Source: Oxytricha trifallax (Eukaryota > Ciliophora > Spirotrichea > Sporadotrichida > Oxytrichidae). From it: a stretch of 64,000 nt of DNA. Shown here piece by piece: positions 1 to 11,330 of the stretch. The position numbers and the translations under genes were made by a program. The stretch covers positions 1-64,000 of the forward strand of contig ARYC01000737.1 in NCBI GenBank assembly GCA_000711775.1, given 5' to 3'. The notes beneath the pieces were generated by a model. It was not told where the DNA came from. It saw nothing but the letters and a program-made list of their open reading frames with translations, and searched no databases. Position 1 is the first letter of the stretch, and the number at the start of each line of letters is the position of its first letter.

Positions 1-650
1 TCTACAATATTTATTCTTTGCATTTTTTTTTGCCGACGAGATGCTGCTCAATTATCTCAAGATAGAGATTTGAAAATGTTATGGAAAGTATAGACCGAAA
101 TTTCTCAAATCTTTAAAGTCTTTTTTCATATAATTTTTAAATCCTACATAGTTATTAATATTGTGGCGATATTAATAGATTAGGATTGAAAGTAAAACAA
201 TAAAACATACAGGATTGTGTTGCCATTATAATTTGTCAGTTAACGTATCCTTCAAAATGCGTTGCTAAGTATAAAAGGAAAGGTGCATCTCTTAATATAT
301 GAAAAATCTTTGAAAGATCCTTTATGGAAAGTTTAATTATTTTTTAAAGTTGAGATCAGTGCATAAAAGTTCAAAGTATTAAATAAAACTAAATCATCTA
401 GAATCAAGTGAGTGAAATTTACACTCTCGATACAATAATAGAATAGCTGTAGATCTATTTATGAAATTGGTTAAGTAATTTTGCTTATGGAAATTCAAGA
501 TTGATTTAAATTGGCTGTAACAAGCACATTCTTAATCTAAAAGAGAGTTAAATTTGAAGAGAAACTTAAATAAATGCAGTTACAAATAATTAAGGTTCTT
601 TCAAAGAGGGATAAAGGAATTAAGAAAAGGTTTATTTCAGCTTTGCATAT
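1..650 (+). repeat. 1.1-kb dispersed repeat, copy 1 (3' part)
   Basis: Nearly the same sequence as 2856-3492, in the same orientation, with small indels. It starts at the window edge, so only the 3' part of the repeat is present. The similarity stops near 641-652, where this copy reads ttcagctttgcat and the other ttcagttatgcg. No coding frame is convincing. The same family forms both arms of the palindrome at 32667-34860, with shared blocks such as gtgttgccatta and gaaagatcctt. I do not recognise the family. Confidence 0.8.
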
Positions 651-850
651 TTCAATTGTACGAACACCTTCTTAAGTGAAGGTCAATAGTAATTTAATTT
701 TAAACGGGCTTTTTCCAAATCCAAATATAGAGATCAGAGAGCATTATAAGTACGAAGGATCCTCGATGAGCAAGTTTTTTTTCTTGTCTTACTATCAGAT
801 GTTTTGATCTCAGCGAGGGGCGTGCAAACTTTTCTTTGGGTGTTGTTAAC

Positions 851-960
851 CATTGCTCACACATGTCCCAATTGCTCACACATTGTCCCAATTGCTCACA
901 CACGTCCCAATTGCTCACACACGTCCCAATTGCTCACACATGTCCCAATTGCTCACACAA
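851..960 (+). repeat. Subterminal tandem repeat of the Merlin element
   Basis: About six copies of an 18-bp unit (cccaattgctcacacatg and variants with cacacg) at the left end. Only two copies, in inverse orientation, lie at the right end (2440-2475). Arrays at transposon ends are commonly transposase-binding sites. The unequal copy number suggests slippage or recombination in the left end. Confidence 0.85.
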
Positions 961-1410
961 TGAATTTTATATGCGAGATCGGTAATATTATTAAGCACAT
1001 AGCAAGGTCTTAGGGGTGCAGCCCCTTACGGGGTCACAAGTGGCAGTGCCCCTTGTTATCGCAATGCGATACGAAGTTAATGCAGGGGTCAAGGGGTCAG
1101 CCGCCCCTTGTGGGAGGGGTTTCGGGGAGGGCAAAGCTTTTCCCCGAAAACCCATATAGCTCTTTCAAGACGTAATAGTAGTTTAAGTGTAAAATATAAT
1201 CGTTATATAATAAAAATTAAATTTCAAATTAATGGAATAACTATTTTCATAAGTTAAGCAAGACTAGATCAATTAAACCTTTACTTAAATAATTACTAAT
1301 CTTATTTCAAGTGGCTTGTTACAAAAAAATCTATAGTGTTCTCACTGTTAAGCTTAATAGACTATAATACAATATTAATAACCACACAGTCATGACAACG
1401 CACTCTATTA

Positions 1411-2187
1411 ATGTGTAAATTATAAATGTAGAGCAAGACGATCTTTAAGAGAAGGTTTAGTTGTATACTGTCCTACCAATAGCCTTTACCTATTTTAGAA
1501 GAAATAATGTTTAGCATATATCCTTATGGCTTTAACATTTCTGAGACTGTAAAATATCTTTAAGATAATAGAGCTTTGAAGATTAGTAGGTAATCTATCA
1601 GTAAAGTATACTAATGTTTACGAGATATAGTAAAAGAAAAGATAGTTTAGGAATAAGATAGCTTTGTATTGAGTGGCCAAGTATAAATGGATGACTCTTT
1701 ATGGACTCATCGATCAATATAGTACTGTTTTCCAGAAGACACTATATACGATAGATAAATATGGATCGTTGGCTTGATAGAAGAAGGAACATAGAGATGC
1801 AAAATTTTTAAAGTTCAAGATAGAACAACTCAAACGCTTGAAAACTTAATTGAACATAATGTTGAACCCAACAGTATAATGCACACTGATAGTTGGGCAA
1901 GTTACACTTCTATAGATTGGCAAGGTTTATAAATTGTTCATTAAAGACATGTACATCAGTCGTCTAATGGTATAAGAAGAACTATGTAACATAGTAATCT
2001 TATCGAAGGATTGTGGGCTGTGATAAAATATCACATTAAGCATGTATACAAAACAATGCCTGGAGACCCAGAAATGATCGAACAATATTTATATGAGGCA
2101 GTATGGAGAAGAAACTTAGCATAGTTTGCAAATATAAATGACCGTTAATAATATGTATAACAGACATTTAAATTAAATGATTTATGA
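1411..2187 (+). CDS. Merlin/IS1595-family (ISXO2-like) transposase
   Basis: A 258-aa frame read with TAA/TAG as Gln and ending at TGA 2185-2187. An alternative start is the ATG at 1426. The N-terminal third is basic and helical. The catalytic region shows QMDDSLWTH (first acidic residue about residue 117), then MHTDSWASY (second Asp), the motif RHVHQSS-NGIRRT, and SNLIEGLWAVIKYHIKH, where the N-x-x-E-G-x-W block matches the end of the ISXO2-like/Merlin catalytic domain. It would cut and paste the surrounding element using the terminal repeats. There is no internal TGA or frameshift, unlike most genes in this window. The first catalytic motif is D-D rather than the usual D-E; I cannot tell whether that reduces activity. 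Confidence 0.85.
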
Positions 2188-3494
2188 ATTATTATTTAAC
2201 GATAATATTTTACACTTAAACTACTATTACGTCTTGAAAGAGCTATATGGGTTTTCGGGGAAGGGCTTTGCCCTCCCCCGAACCTCCTCCAACAAGGGGC
2301 GGCTACCCCCTTGACCCATGCAATTACTTCGTATCGCATTGCGAAAACAAGAGGCTCTGCCCCTTGTGACCCCGTTAGGGGCTGCACCCCTAAGACCCTG
2401 CTATGTGCTTAATAACATTACCGCTCTCGCATATAAAATTAATTGTGTGAGCAATTGGGACATGTGTGAGCAATGGTTAACAACACCCCTTTTCTTTCTA
2501 CTAACAAGATATTGCAAATGCACTTTATCAGATAGGCACTTTATAAACTTTAATTTATTATTTATGATAATAATGAGCAATATATAAATAAAGAGATCTT
2601 TTTGTTTCAAAAGTATATATAGTTTATATAATACTTTAAAGAGTTCAAGTCAAGAGTACGCCATTTATATTTTATGATACTTTAAAGCACTCTATGAATA
2701 ATGCATTCATAGAATAATTGTTCCATTACTAAAATCTCAACTTAGCAAATCGAGAATTATGTCTCTTTAGTAAGACGAATACTTTAACGAAGCATTTCAA
2801 GCCTTTGACTAAGCTTCGGCTAAAATGAATTGCTGGAGGTGAATTAAATTTAGATTCTCTACATTATTTATTATTCGCATTTCCTTTTTTGCCGACGAGA
2901 TGCATCTCAATTATCTCAAAATAGAGATTTGAAAATGTTTTGGAAAGTATAGAACGAAATTTCTTCAAATCTTTAAAGTCTTTTTTCATATAATTTTTAA
3001 ATCCTACATAGTTATTAATATTGTGGCGAAATTAATAGATTAGGATTGAAAGTAAAACAATAAAACATACAGGATCGTGTTGCCATTATTATTTTGTTCG
3101 TATTCTTCATAATGCTTTGCTAAGTATAAAAGGAAAGGTGCATCTCTTTAATATATGAAAAATCTTTGAAAGATCCTTTATGGAAAGTTTAATTATTTAA
3201 AGTTGAGATCAGTGCATAAAAGTTCAAAGTATTAAATAAAACTAAATCATCTAGAATCAAGTGAGTGAAATTTACACTCTCGATACAATAATAGAATAGC
3301 TGTAGATCTATTTATGAAATTGGTTAAGTAATTTTGCTTATGGAAATTCAAGATTGATTTAAATTGGCTGTAACAAGCACATTCTTAATCTAAAAGAGAG
3401 TTAAATTTGAAGAGAAACTTAAATAAATGCAGTTACAAATAATTAAGGTTCTTTCAAAGAGGGATAAAGGAATTAAGAAAAGGTTTATTTCAGT

Positions 3495-4700
3495 TATGCG
3501 TTTCGAGGTTATCTATAAAAAGTAATTATCTTTATCTTTAATCCTACGCATATTTTTTAGAGTAGCTTACCTTATTTCTGCATTTGCATTATGTTATATT
3601 TCCCTGGATTACTTTTTGATTTAAAAACATTATAATAATCGCATTAAAATTCTAATTATTTTTCTTTCTATTTTCAGATTTTAACTTAATTTTTAATATT
3701 ATAGCGAGCTTTGAAATTTGGATATTTCAGAGAAGGCTCTCTGCATTGTTGAAGGCAATACTCAGAGAATGGTTTTAGGATTCTCTCCTTACCAACTCTT
3801 CAACACATATATAATATTTCTACCTTTTTTAATTTAAGTATATACTAATTTTTGGCTTCTATTAAGTTGACTAAAAAACTTTAGAATCGTAATTATTATT
3901 TTTCATTCAATTTAAAAAATACTTATTTCTCATCTTTGGTTTTTTGGAATGTTCTTCTATATTGCTTCTTTGTAAGTTTAGTATACTTGAGTGCAAGAAT
4001 CTTACTCCACCAATAGAAGCATACATCATTCTTAGACTAGGCAGCTTAAGAGAGCTAATGAAGTCTTCACTTTTATGACATGGATGCAATAGAAAACAAT
4101 CGAATGATGGCAAATGTAGTGATTTTGTAGTCCTTAAATTGCTTGAGATAATTTGCTTTTTATTTTAATAGTCTAAAATTACTTTTAATTTTAAAATTCA
4201 TCTATTATAAGGGATTGCTTACTCTCTTATAAATTTAATTTTTGAGCAGAAATTCCAAATGTCTAGTGATTTATATAAGGCACTAATGAAATCATTAATT
4301 GTTAGATTTACTCTAAATTTTTGTTAGATATGTTAGTACCCAGAGTCTTATTAAATTTTTTGAGGAAATTTTTACAAGAAATCCATTCTATAGTTTCTTC
4401 TATGCTTAGCCCTATTATGTAGATTGTAAATTAATGGTGATGAGATCATTAAATAAATTTTCCAATAAAGATTGTCTATTAATCTATTGACCAATTGCTA
4501 CTGTACTTTTCAAATACTGATTCTTTCTTCTTAAAATTGATGAGTGTTTTTAAATATGATTAAGATAGCATTTGTGAAAATTACCAATAATTTTGATATT
4601 TAGAAATAGTGCAGGGTTAAAAACAGTATTGCCTAAATTTCTAAGTTTTTTTGTGTCTAAATCAGTGAAGCTTATCTATGAATCTTACATTAATATTGCT
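3495..4700. other. AT-rich stretch without a supported gene
   Basis: Begins where the 1.1-kb repeat ends. It holds only short open frames, the longest a 68-codon minus-strand frame at 3907-4113, with no recognisable motif, splice site or neighbour logic. I see no RNA gene or transposon end here. It is probably germline-limited DNA. Confidence 0.5.
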
Positions 4701-5247
4701 TAAAAATTGTTTTATTTACCAAGAATTAAAGAATAATCAAGTTTTTTTCCCATTTTATTTAATAATATATTAATCATTAAATAATTAACATCGCACTTCA
4801 ACCCTAACGATGATAAATTTGAGTTAGAGTACGGAATAAATTAGAAAATAAATTTAAATATATGATCACTTTTAAAATTGACATTTCGTTTATTTTAAAC
4901 GACATTATGTTTTAACTAACAAATTTTAAATCATAAAAAAATAATATATTTAAATTTTTAATTGGCTTGTTTTTAAAATTACCTATATTTTCTAATTTAA
5001 CTATTCTAATTAGTGATTTATTTTTTTGTTAATTAAAACCTAATGTCGTTTATAATAAACGAAATGACATTTTTAAAAGTGATCATATATTTAAATTTAT
5101 TTTCTAATTTATTCCGCACCCTATCTCAAATTTATGATCGTTAGGGTTGGAGTGTGATTTTAATTATTTAATGAGTTATATATTAATAAATAAAATGGGA
5201 AAAAAACTTGATTATTCTTTAATTCTTGGTAAATAAAACAATTTTTA
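4701..5247. repeat. Imperfect foldback, about 245-bp arms
   Basis: Sequence from 4701 (taaaaattgttttatttacc) inward is the imperfect reverse complement of sequence ending at 5247. The paired positions sum to 9948, giving a centre near 4974 and roughly 60 bp of unpaired middle. Arms include aaataaatttaaatatatgatcac and its inverse. No target duplication is visible at the edges. The element is AT-rich and non-coding, so a MITE-like or foldback element fits best. Confidence 0.8.
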
Positions 5248-5461
5248 CTAATTCTTTCAGTCAGTTTAATCATTCTTTCAGTTGATTACTAATGCTATTA
5301 AAAATTTGGCCTACATAGATTATAATAAAAATAGATTATACAAAAAATCCTGTGCAGTACATAGGTACCACTAGCTTATGCTCTGATTGGAATTATAATT
5401 TATAATATGTAAACTTTAAATTTAATCAAAAACTTAATATATTAAAAAGTATTCTTATAGA

Positions 5462-5661
5462 TCAGACGCAGGTGGAGTTAGAGCACTCATTAAAAATGTA
5501 AGTTACAAAAAATATATCTTTAATTTTTTTTTATAGTTGTCCTACCTGGTAAGACCACAGGTGCAGCTGGACTGGTGCTTCGCAGAGTGACAGAGAGAGC
5601 AGACATAGAAGTTAAATATGACGATGAAGATGAAGAAGTGGATGATGGACAGGAAGAATAG
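5462..5661 (+). CDS. Acidic-tail protein fragment, copy 1 (with intron)
   Basis: Two coding pieces flank a clean 39-nt GT-AG intron at 5498-5536 (gtaagt...ttatag). Upstream reads SDAGGVRALIKN; downstream reads KTTGAAGLVLRRVTERADIE followed by an acidic run around YDDEDEEVDD. A second copy lies at 53975-54175, with the same intron position but a changed donor. I do not recognise the protein. The frame continues past TAG (Gln here) into AT-rich DNA, so the true 3' end is unclear; a germline segment boundary may follow the acidic run. Confidence 0.5.
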
Positions 5662-5679
5662 CACTAATCAGAGAGATTT

Positions 5680-6900
5680 TCATTTTTGTTTTTCTTAATA
5701 AGTATTAGTATTAAATTTATTAAAATAATTAATTAATTAAAGTTTTCGTATTATAAATTATAAATGTTTTACTTACAAGATAAATACTAATTGAGTAGAT
5801 TCATAGAAAATTCATAGATTTTATCATCATTGCAAATAACAGTTGCTTTATCACTAAAAATTATAATAAATTACTAAAGTTATCACTACTTCATAAATGG
5901 ATGAAGGGTGTTGTTACCTAAAATTTGATTAATTTAAAATTTGATTGAAACAAATTGAAACTGAATTAATATAATTGCTTAAGTAGATTTTACTTCCTCA
6001 AAAGTTGAATAATTAGCATTTTTTTCTCTTTTTTTATTTAAGACATTCTGTTTAAGATTATCTGAAGAAACGATAATAATATTATTTATAATTATAATAT
6101 ATCTTGTTAGAAGATTCCATAAAAGCACCTATCACAATATTTACTCTCATGAATATTTAATTTTAGGTAAAAAGCATGGAATGTTTAAATTAATTGTGAC
6201 AGATATTTATAGTATAATAATTTTTCTGAAAAAAATCAATGATCCATCACCACCACTATTATTTTTTACAACCTAGAAATTACAATAATTCTTTCCTTCA
6301 ATAATCAAATTCCTTTCAGAACTATTATCCTTTAGACTAAAGATATTCTACTCAAGGGATTATCTAAAATTAACTTTACCAGTATTATCAAAGCCATTAC
6401 TGTTATCTTCAGCATTACGCTGTAAATCAATCATAAATTTCAAAACAAGGTAAATATTTAATTAAATCTCTGAAATCATTAACTTAACTCTTAAAAGTTT
6501 AGATTTATCATTAGGACACAGAATACAACTTGGTAAGGGAATTGCAATAAGTTTATCATCATAGCAGCAGTAATTAAATGAAATTTAAATTACAAAATAA
6601 CACTCAAAACTAAAGAAAAGAAAAGAAAACACAAGCCAACTGGTTTTAAATTCTTAAATCTAAAAGGATACTGGAAAAGTTAACCTTACTGAAGATTAAA
6701 TTACAAATTTACATTTGAGTTTAATAATTATTGAGATTATTAAAAATTGTAAGAGAAATGCATGAAGAAAATTGAGACTAGCAACAAAAGATAATTATTT
6801 CCAATTAATATATAATAAAAAACCAATGAATGTAAACTTGCCAATTAATGCTCAGTAGAACCATAGTTTGAAGATAATTAATCAGAACCAGTACCACATA
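5680..6900. other. AT-rich stretch, no gene recognised
   Basis: Very AT-rich with no supported coding frame. At 5907 it contains gggtgttgttacc, which resembles the Merlin terminus at 838, but I find no partner end and no target duplication. The right end of the stretch leads into the gene fragment at 6935-7731. Confidence 0.45.
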
Positions 6901-6934
6901 AGTCTTTCCTATTAGGGAAACAGGTGAAGGCGTA

Positions 6935-7731
6935 CGGTTTGGAAGCTGGTTTGTTCAGTACATGAGCCAAACAACCCTGGCTCTTGGACGGAGTTGACTG
7001 AAGGCCAAAAATCAAAGCATGAAACTGTCTGATTATCTATAAGGCTGGCTTAAGCCCAAATATTAATTTCCTTACAGCTTTAAATAAAAATAATAATCAG
7101 AACCAGAATTTATTTTCACAAAATTATCTTGTAAGAAGATTATAAAACAAATCACTATAGAGAAAGAAGAGCAATTTAGACAGTTAAATTAAAGAATCCA
7201 AATAGTTTAATAAGAAAGAGATGAATTGATCGAAAATTTTAAGGAGTTAGTTCTACAAATTCTGGATATATTTTAAGAAACAATTAAGCAGAATGAATAA
7301 AGAATATAAAGACTTCAAGAAAATGATTCCAGTGATGATGAAATGAAATATTTAAATAAAAATATTAGCAAAACTAAAATGATGATAAATATTTTTTTAA
7401 ATCACGAAATTTTTACAAAAAGATCAGTTAATAAATTGTTTAGGATCTAAGAAATAATGTTAAGAAAAGGCATAAAAAGAAATTATTTGGTGGGGGAATG
7501 AGACATACTGTAGGTGATTCAATATTTTATTTAGGATCATACCTAAATAGCAAGTTGTGGGAGCAAGTTATTCATGATGCAAAAAGAGGATTAATTGGAA
7601 ATTTATATGATGTAATTATAGCTGACAATTCTTGGGACATTTGTGCAATTAATCTTAATTACAAAAATCTTTCAGATTCATAATTCATGAGCGAAATACA
7701 TATAAAAGGACTGTAAAATAACGGTTATTGA
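6935..7731 (+). pseudogene. Member of a three-copy hypothetical gene family, coiled coil, shifted frames
   Basis: The 5' part (6935-7090) aligns base for base with 63640-63735, the start of the intact family member at 63616-63966. Here a TGC codon has become TGA and one extra t shifts the frame. From about 7070 the frame runs PKYQFPYSFKQKQQSEPE into a strongly charged coiled coil (EEQFRQLNQRIQIVQQERDE and following) and ends at TGA 7499-7501. The C-terminal part continues in another frame from 7498, ending at 7731, with IIADNSWDICAINLNY. That resembles NNSWYNMYDNVQVYDYK of the 63.6-kb copy and NNWDASIKNQVYNYK of the 53.6-kb copy. Function unknown. It could be a decayed paralogue or a gene needing removal of short segments. 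Confidence 0.55.
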
Positions 7732-7745
7732 TTTTTGTGAATTAC

Positions 7746-8551
7746 TAAGGTCAAGATTTTTTAGTGATAAGTAGATGATAAATTTAATTAAATACAGTTA
7801 ATATGAGTTTGCTTTAAAGTCTATTAAGAATGCTTATTCCTCTTCATCTTCGCTATCATAATCATAAACATAATACTTTACTTTTGTTGATAACTAGCAA
7901 GATATTTCACACTCATTCTTACTATAAATAGCTTAAACTTTTGCTGATTTTTGTGTGTTTTTGCTGTAAACTTGGCCAGTTCTCGATTTTAGACTGCTAT
8001 ATCAGAGATGCTGCCTGGAACCTGAACTCCATTTTATTCACAGAAATTTAATAAAATTAGAGATGTTTAATAAATTAAAATTAACAAATTAAAACTTTCA
8101 AAGTTTTAATGATCAGAGATTTAACTTTTTACTAATAGTTTTAATTTAATAAGAATTCTTAATTGGGATGTCTTAATTAATTTTAGGCATGTTTTTATTA
8201 ATTAAGACTGAGTTAATTTTAATTTATTAAACATCTCTAATTTTATTAAATTTCTGTGAATAAAATGGAGTTCAGGTTCCAGGCAGCATCTCTGATATAG
8301 CAGTCTAAAATCGAGAACTGGCCAAGTTTACAGCAAAAACACACAAAAATCAGCAAAAGTTTAAGCTATTTATAGTAAGAATGAGTGTGAAATATCTTGC
8401 TAGTTATCAACAAAAGTAAAGTATTATGTTTATGATTATGATAGCGAAGATGAAGAGGAATAAGCATTCTTAATAGACTTTAAAGCAAACTCATATTAAC
8501 TGTATTTAATTAAATTTATCATCTACTTATCACTAAAAAATCTTGACCTTA
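7746..8551. repeat. Foldback with 340-bp near-perfect arms and 126-bp loop
   Basis: Left arm 7746-8085 and right arm 8212-8551 are reverse complements; position pairs sum to 16297. I saw no mismatch in the stretches I compared. Read outward on the plus strand, the right arm contains a coding-like stretch ending YVYDYDSEDEEE near 8420-8460, so part of a gene is present in both orientations. A transcript across it would form a long hairpin. No target duplication is evident. Confidence 0.88.
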
Positions 8552-8556
8552 ACAAA

Positions 8557-9001
8557 AAGCTAGAGGTGGCTCTTCAATACTTGGATAAGATTGATTATGA
8601 AAGAATTGATTTGATTAAATGAGTCAAGATCAGATAAAAATCTTTTAAGGGATAATATAGGATTATATTTAAGACATTTCATTGAGTTTGTTTTGTAGTA
8701 AGAGAGAAAGGCTCATATGCAGAGTTATCAAAAATAACAACGACTCATAAAACCCCAAATATTAAAGGTGAAAGGGTATCTGAAGTCTAAAAACCAGAAC
8801 AACTTCATCAAATCATAGTAACTTGGCCTCAATGGAAAATATTTATAGATTTTTGGAAGAGAACACAATCAAAGAAAAAAATGGGTGACAATTATAGATA
8901 AGACTATCACAAGAAAGTAGCCTAAACAAGATAAAGCTAGAAAAAGGCTTCATAAAGCAAATCTTAAAAGCATTAATCCTTAAAAGCTTATTATATTATG
9001 A
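8557..9001 (+). CDS. Hypothetical basic protein, C-terminal part
   Basis: Starts directly after the foldback with KKLEVALQYLDKIDYERIDL, shifts frame near 8620, and then runs open from about 8676 (EFVLQQERKAHMQSYQKQ) to TGA 8999-9001. The C-terminus is Lys/Arg-rich (DKARKRLHKANLKSINPQK). I do not recognise a domain. It is plausibly the 3' part of the gene whose acidic segment lies in the right arm of the foldback, though the join is not demonstrable. One frame change is needed. Confidence 0.45.
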
Positions 9002-9284
9002 CTTTACCTTATTTTATCAAAAATTTAAAATTAATTTAATTTAGATTCTTCTTTTATTATTCTTATTTGAGGGAAGGGGTTTTATACCTGAAAATAAATT
9101 AACCTAGAAATCTCAAATTCAAATTTATCCATCCTATTATAACAAAAATGAAAATTTTAGATTTTATAACAATGATGGAATTATTTCTTTTTAATAAACT
9201 GAGTGAATGTGAATTTTAAATATAATATCATTTACTATCACATTAATTTAAATATCAATAATATTTATTTATATTTATCTATAT

Positions 9285-9600
9285 CAATGTTATCTTAATT
9301 GTGTGAGTGAAGAGGACGACGAAGATGAAGACGATGAAGACAAGGAAGAAGACAAAAATGCAAAAAATATCAAAATTTGAGGCTCATCTTGGCACCGTCG
9401 ATGAAACGTGCTAGGCCTAACTGTACGCTTAAGGCGCACCACTTGTCACAAAAACAGAGGTAAGTGACAGTGGACTGTCCTCTTGCATGTCTTGATGCTT
9501 GAAGAAAAGAAAGGGTAATATATATCTATTTAAAAATACCATATTTAATATTAAAAATTAATACCCTATATTTAATACACACAATTAAGATAACATTACA
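9285..9600 (+). other. Acidic reading-frame fragment between short inverted repeats
   Basis: At 9300-9380 a frame reads SEEDDEDEDDEDKEEDKN and stops at TGA 9378-9380. It is flanked by inverse copies of atgttatcttaattgtgtg at about 9287 and 9578. It resembles the acidic tails at 5.6, 8.45, 54.15 and 56.35 kb in composition, not clearly in sequence. The remainder (9380-9570) is slightly GC-richer and non-coding. Too short to name. Confidence 0.35.
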
Positions 9601-9714
9601 TTACCTTGAGTTGAGAAAGTTTTTATAATTAAGATCTCCAATAAATCTTGATTATTTTTTAATTTCTCTTAAATACGACTAAATACGACTATTTATCTAT
9701 ATCAGTCGAGGTTT

Positions 9715-10053
9715 GCTGGAGCTTAATTAAGTCCAAGATAAGGTAGCCCTTCGATTAATAAAAAGTAATCTGGAATTAAACTATTTACTGCCATTTGCAA
9801 TAAAAGATCAAGATCTACGAATATCTAAGGAGACATCATAAATGCTAATGGACAGATGCCAACTAATTAAGATCCAATCAAAAATTTTGAAACTGTTGAA
9901 AAATCATGAACTTATCAGTTGATAGAGTCAAGAGCCCTCCCTTTCAACAAGCAAGGAAGAACTTAAGGAATAAGTAGACATTTTAAGGAAATATAAGTGT
10001 ACCTTAAAATTAATAAGCTAATAATAATAAACACCTTCAAATAAATAGCAAAA
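9715..10053 (+). CDS. Hypothetical coiled-coil protein fragment
   Basis: Open frame from about 9724 (QDKVALRLIKSNLELNYLL) to a TGA near 9918, then in a shifted frame SQEPSLSTSKEELKEQVDIL and a Gln-rich end around 10040. The heptad-like spacing and charged residues look like real coding sequence. No domain recognised; one frame change and no clear start. Confidence 0.4.
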
Positions 10054-10229
10054 ATGAAGAGTCTTAATCTTTATGATCATATTTCATTGTTCTTAAAGTA
10101 TTCCATGCAATGCCTAAAAAGTCTATCAATTTTCAGATAGTCTGCGGATATCAATATATAATAATAGTGAAATTAAAACAAATTTTTAATAATAAACATG
10201 AAAGAAATAGGAATTAAGCTAAATTGAGA

Positions 10230-11330
10230 ATGAGAGAGAGTGAGTCTTACAACTGTAAGGAGACCCATCATTTATGTATATCAAGAAATGGTATAAGGTA
10301 GATTTACCGCATACAGAATAATTGATGTCAATAATTCCACGCTCGATGAAGCTCATCGGTAATAAATGGGACGCATCAGAATACCTTTGCACACCACTCT
10401 ATCACACACTTGTAAAAATGCCAGTTATTGATAATAACCGATGAGCTGCAATGTGTCAATTGTTACACGAATCAACGAGAAGTAATAAAGGGAGTTAATT
10501 ATTCCCAAAAGTATTCACCCTAAATTTTTTTGAATAAAAGTAGCCGTGTAACTAAAATGTACGTTTCCCAAAAGAGTAGCGGGAGCAGATATAACTGTTA
10601 GCAATTTCTGCGGGATCAATTTAGTAACCAGACTTAGGATATTCCAAATACTATTATGTAGAGACTGTGTGATATCTACAATAACAAGATACTATGCTGT
10701 AACTAGTTACTCAGGGTCATGTAGCTCGTTACTCAATTTAATAAAATTGTCTCAGGAGCATTAACTAGCAATACAGACTCCGTAACTAGATATACCTGGT
10801 AATATCTATTTACACCGGTCAAAGTGTCTACATACATTAGTTTGCTACTGTGATCTGCAATTAGAATCCCAGGAATATCTATTAACTAGGCTACTTAATC
10901 ACTCCTGTGTAGGTTACTCACGAGAATATCATTACTTCGTGGAAATTTATACTCATTTTGGAAACGTGTATTATTAGTAACTGCACCTAAAGCATCTATA
11001 AGGATCTAGGCTAAATCCTTTTGTACAAAACTTACTCCCCTTACAACATCTTGGAAGCTGTAGTGACTTTAAGTTGCTGATAACTTTACGTAATACAACT
11101 ATCGCACGTGCAATATTTGAATGAGCACACCCACCCTGAAATGAGGTGTATATTGAAATATGAAGTATTGAAGGCCAGGACTGCAAACGACATTGCTAAA
11201 GCATTCGATAAAACAAAAAGGTATCGCTGCTTGATAAGTCATCTTAGTGATTAACAATGCTTCATCTCAAACCATTCTGTGTAATTACCATTTTTCGCGT
11301 TTTATTATATAAAAATTTGCTTTAATTTCA
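10230..11330. other. Compositionally distinct non-coding block rich in GTAACT/TAACTAG
   Basis: About 1.1 kb clearly less AT-rich than its surroundings. All three plus-strand frames, and the minus frames I checked, are broken. The words gtaact, taactag and gttactc recur at irregular spacing (10545, 10690, 10713, 10771, 10792, 10880, 10910 and others), suggesting a decayed tandem repeat or an old mobile element. No terminal repeats or target duplication found. Confidence 0.5.

Larger units (their letters stand above)
838..2488 (+). mobile_element. Merlin/IS1595-type DNA transposon, apparently intact
   Basis: A 1651-bp element that begins GGGTGTTGTTAACC and ends with its inverse. It is flanked by perfect 9-bp direct repeats, cttttcttt at 829-837 and 2489-2497. 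The long terminal inverted repeats include a GC-rich block (1010-1200 and 2200-2400) and, outermost, a short unit containing ttgctcacacatg that occurs about six times on the left and twice on the right. Merlin elements make 8-9-bp target duplications and encode an IS1016/IS1595-like DDE transposase, as here (1411-2187). Both ends, the duplication and an uninterrupted transposase frame are present, so it may be recently active. It lies inside the 1.1-kb repeat. Confidence 0.9.
735..3494 (+). repeat. 1.1-kb dispersed repeat, copy 2, split by a Merlin transposon
   Basis: Removing the transposon at 838-2488 and one copy of its target duplication leaves about 1.1 kb that matches one arm of the palindrome at 32667-34860 from its centre outward: gaaggatcctcgatgagcaag near 736 matches the palindrome core, and tttgtttcaaaagtata near 2602 matches 34000. 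Its 3' half is the direct repeat of 1-650. The two copies are therefore head to tail with about 85 bp between them, whereas at 32.7-34.9 kb two copies lie head to head. The small ORFs inside are chance frames. Confidence 0.75.

Noticed and set aside
5907-5920. gggtgttgttacc as the end of a fifth Merlin element
   Set aside because: No inverse partner end and no flanking duplication were found; the match is only 13 bp.
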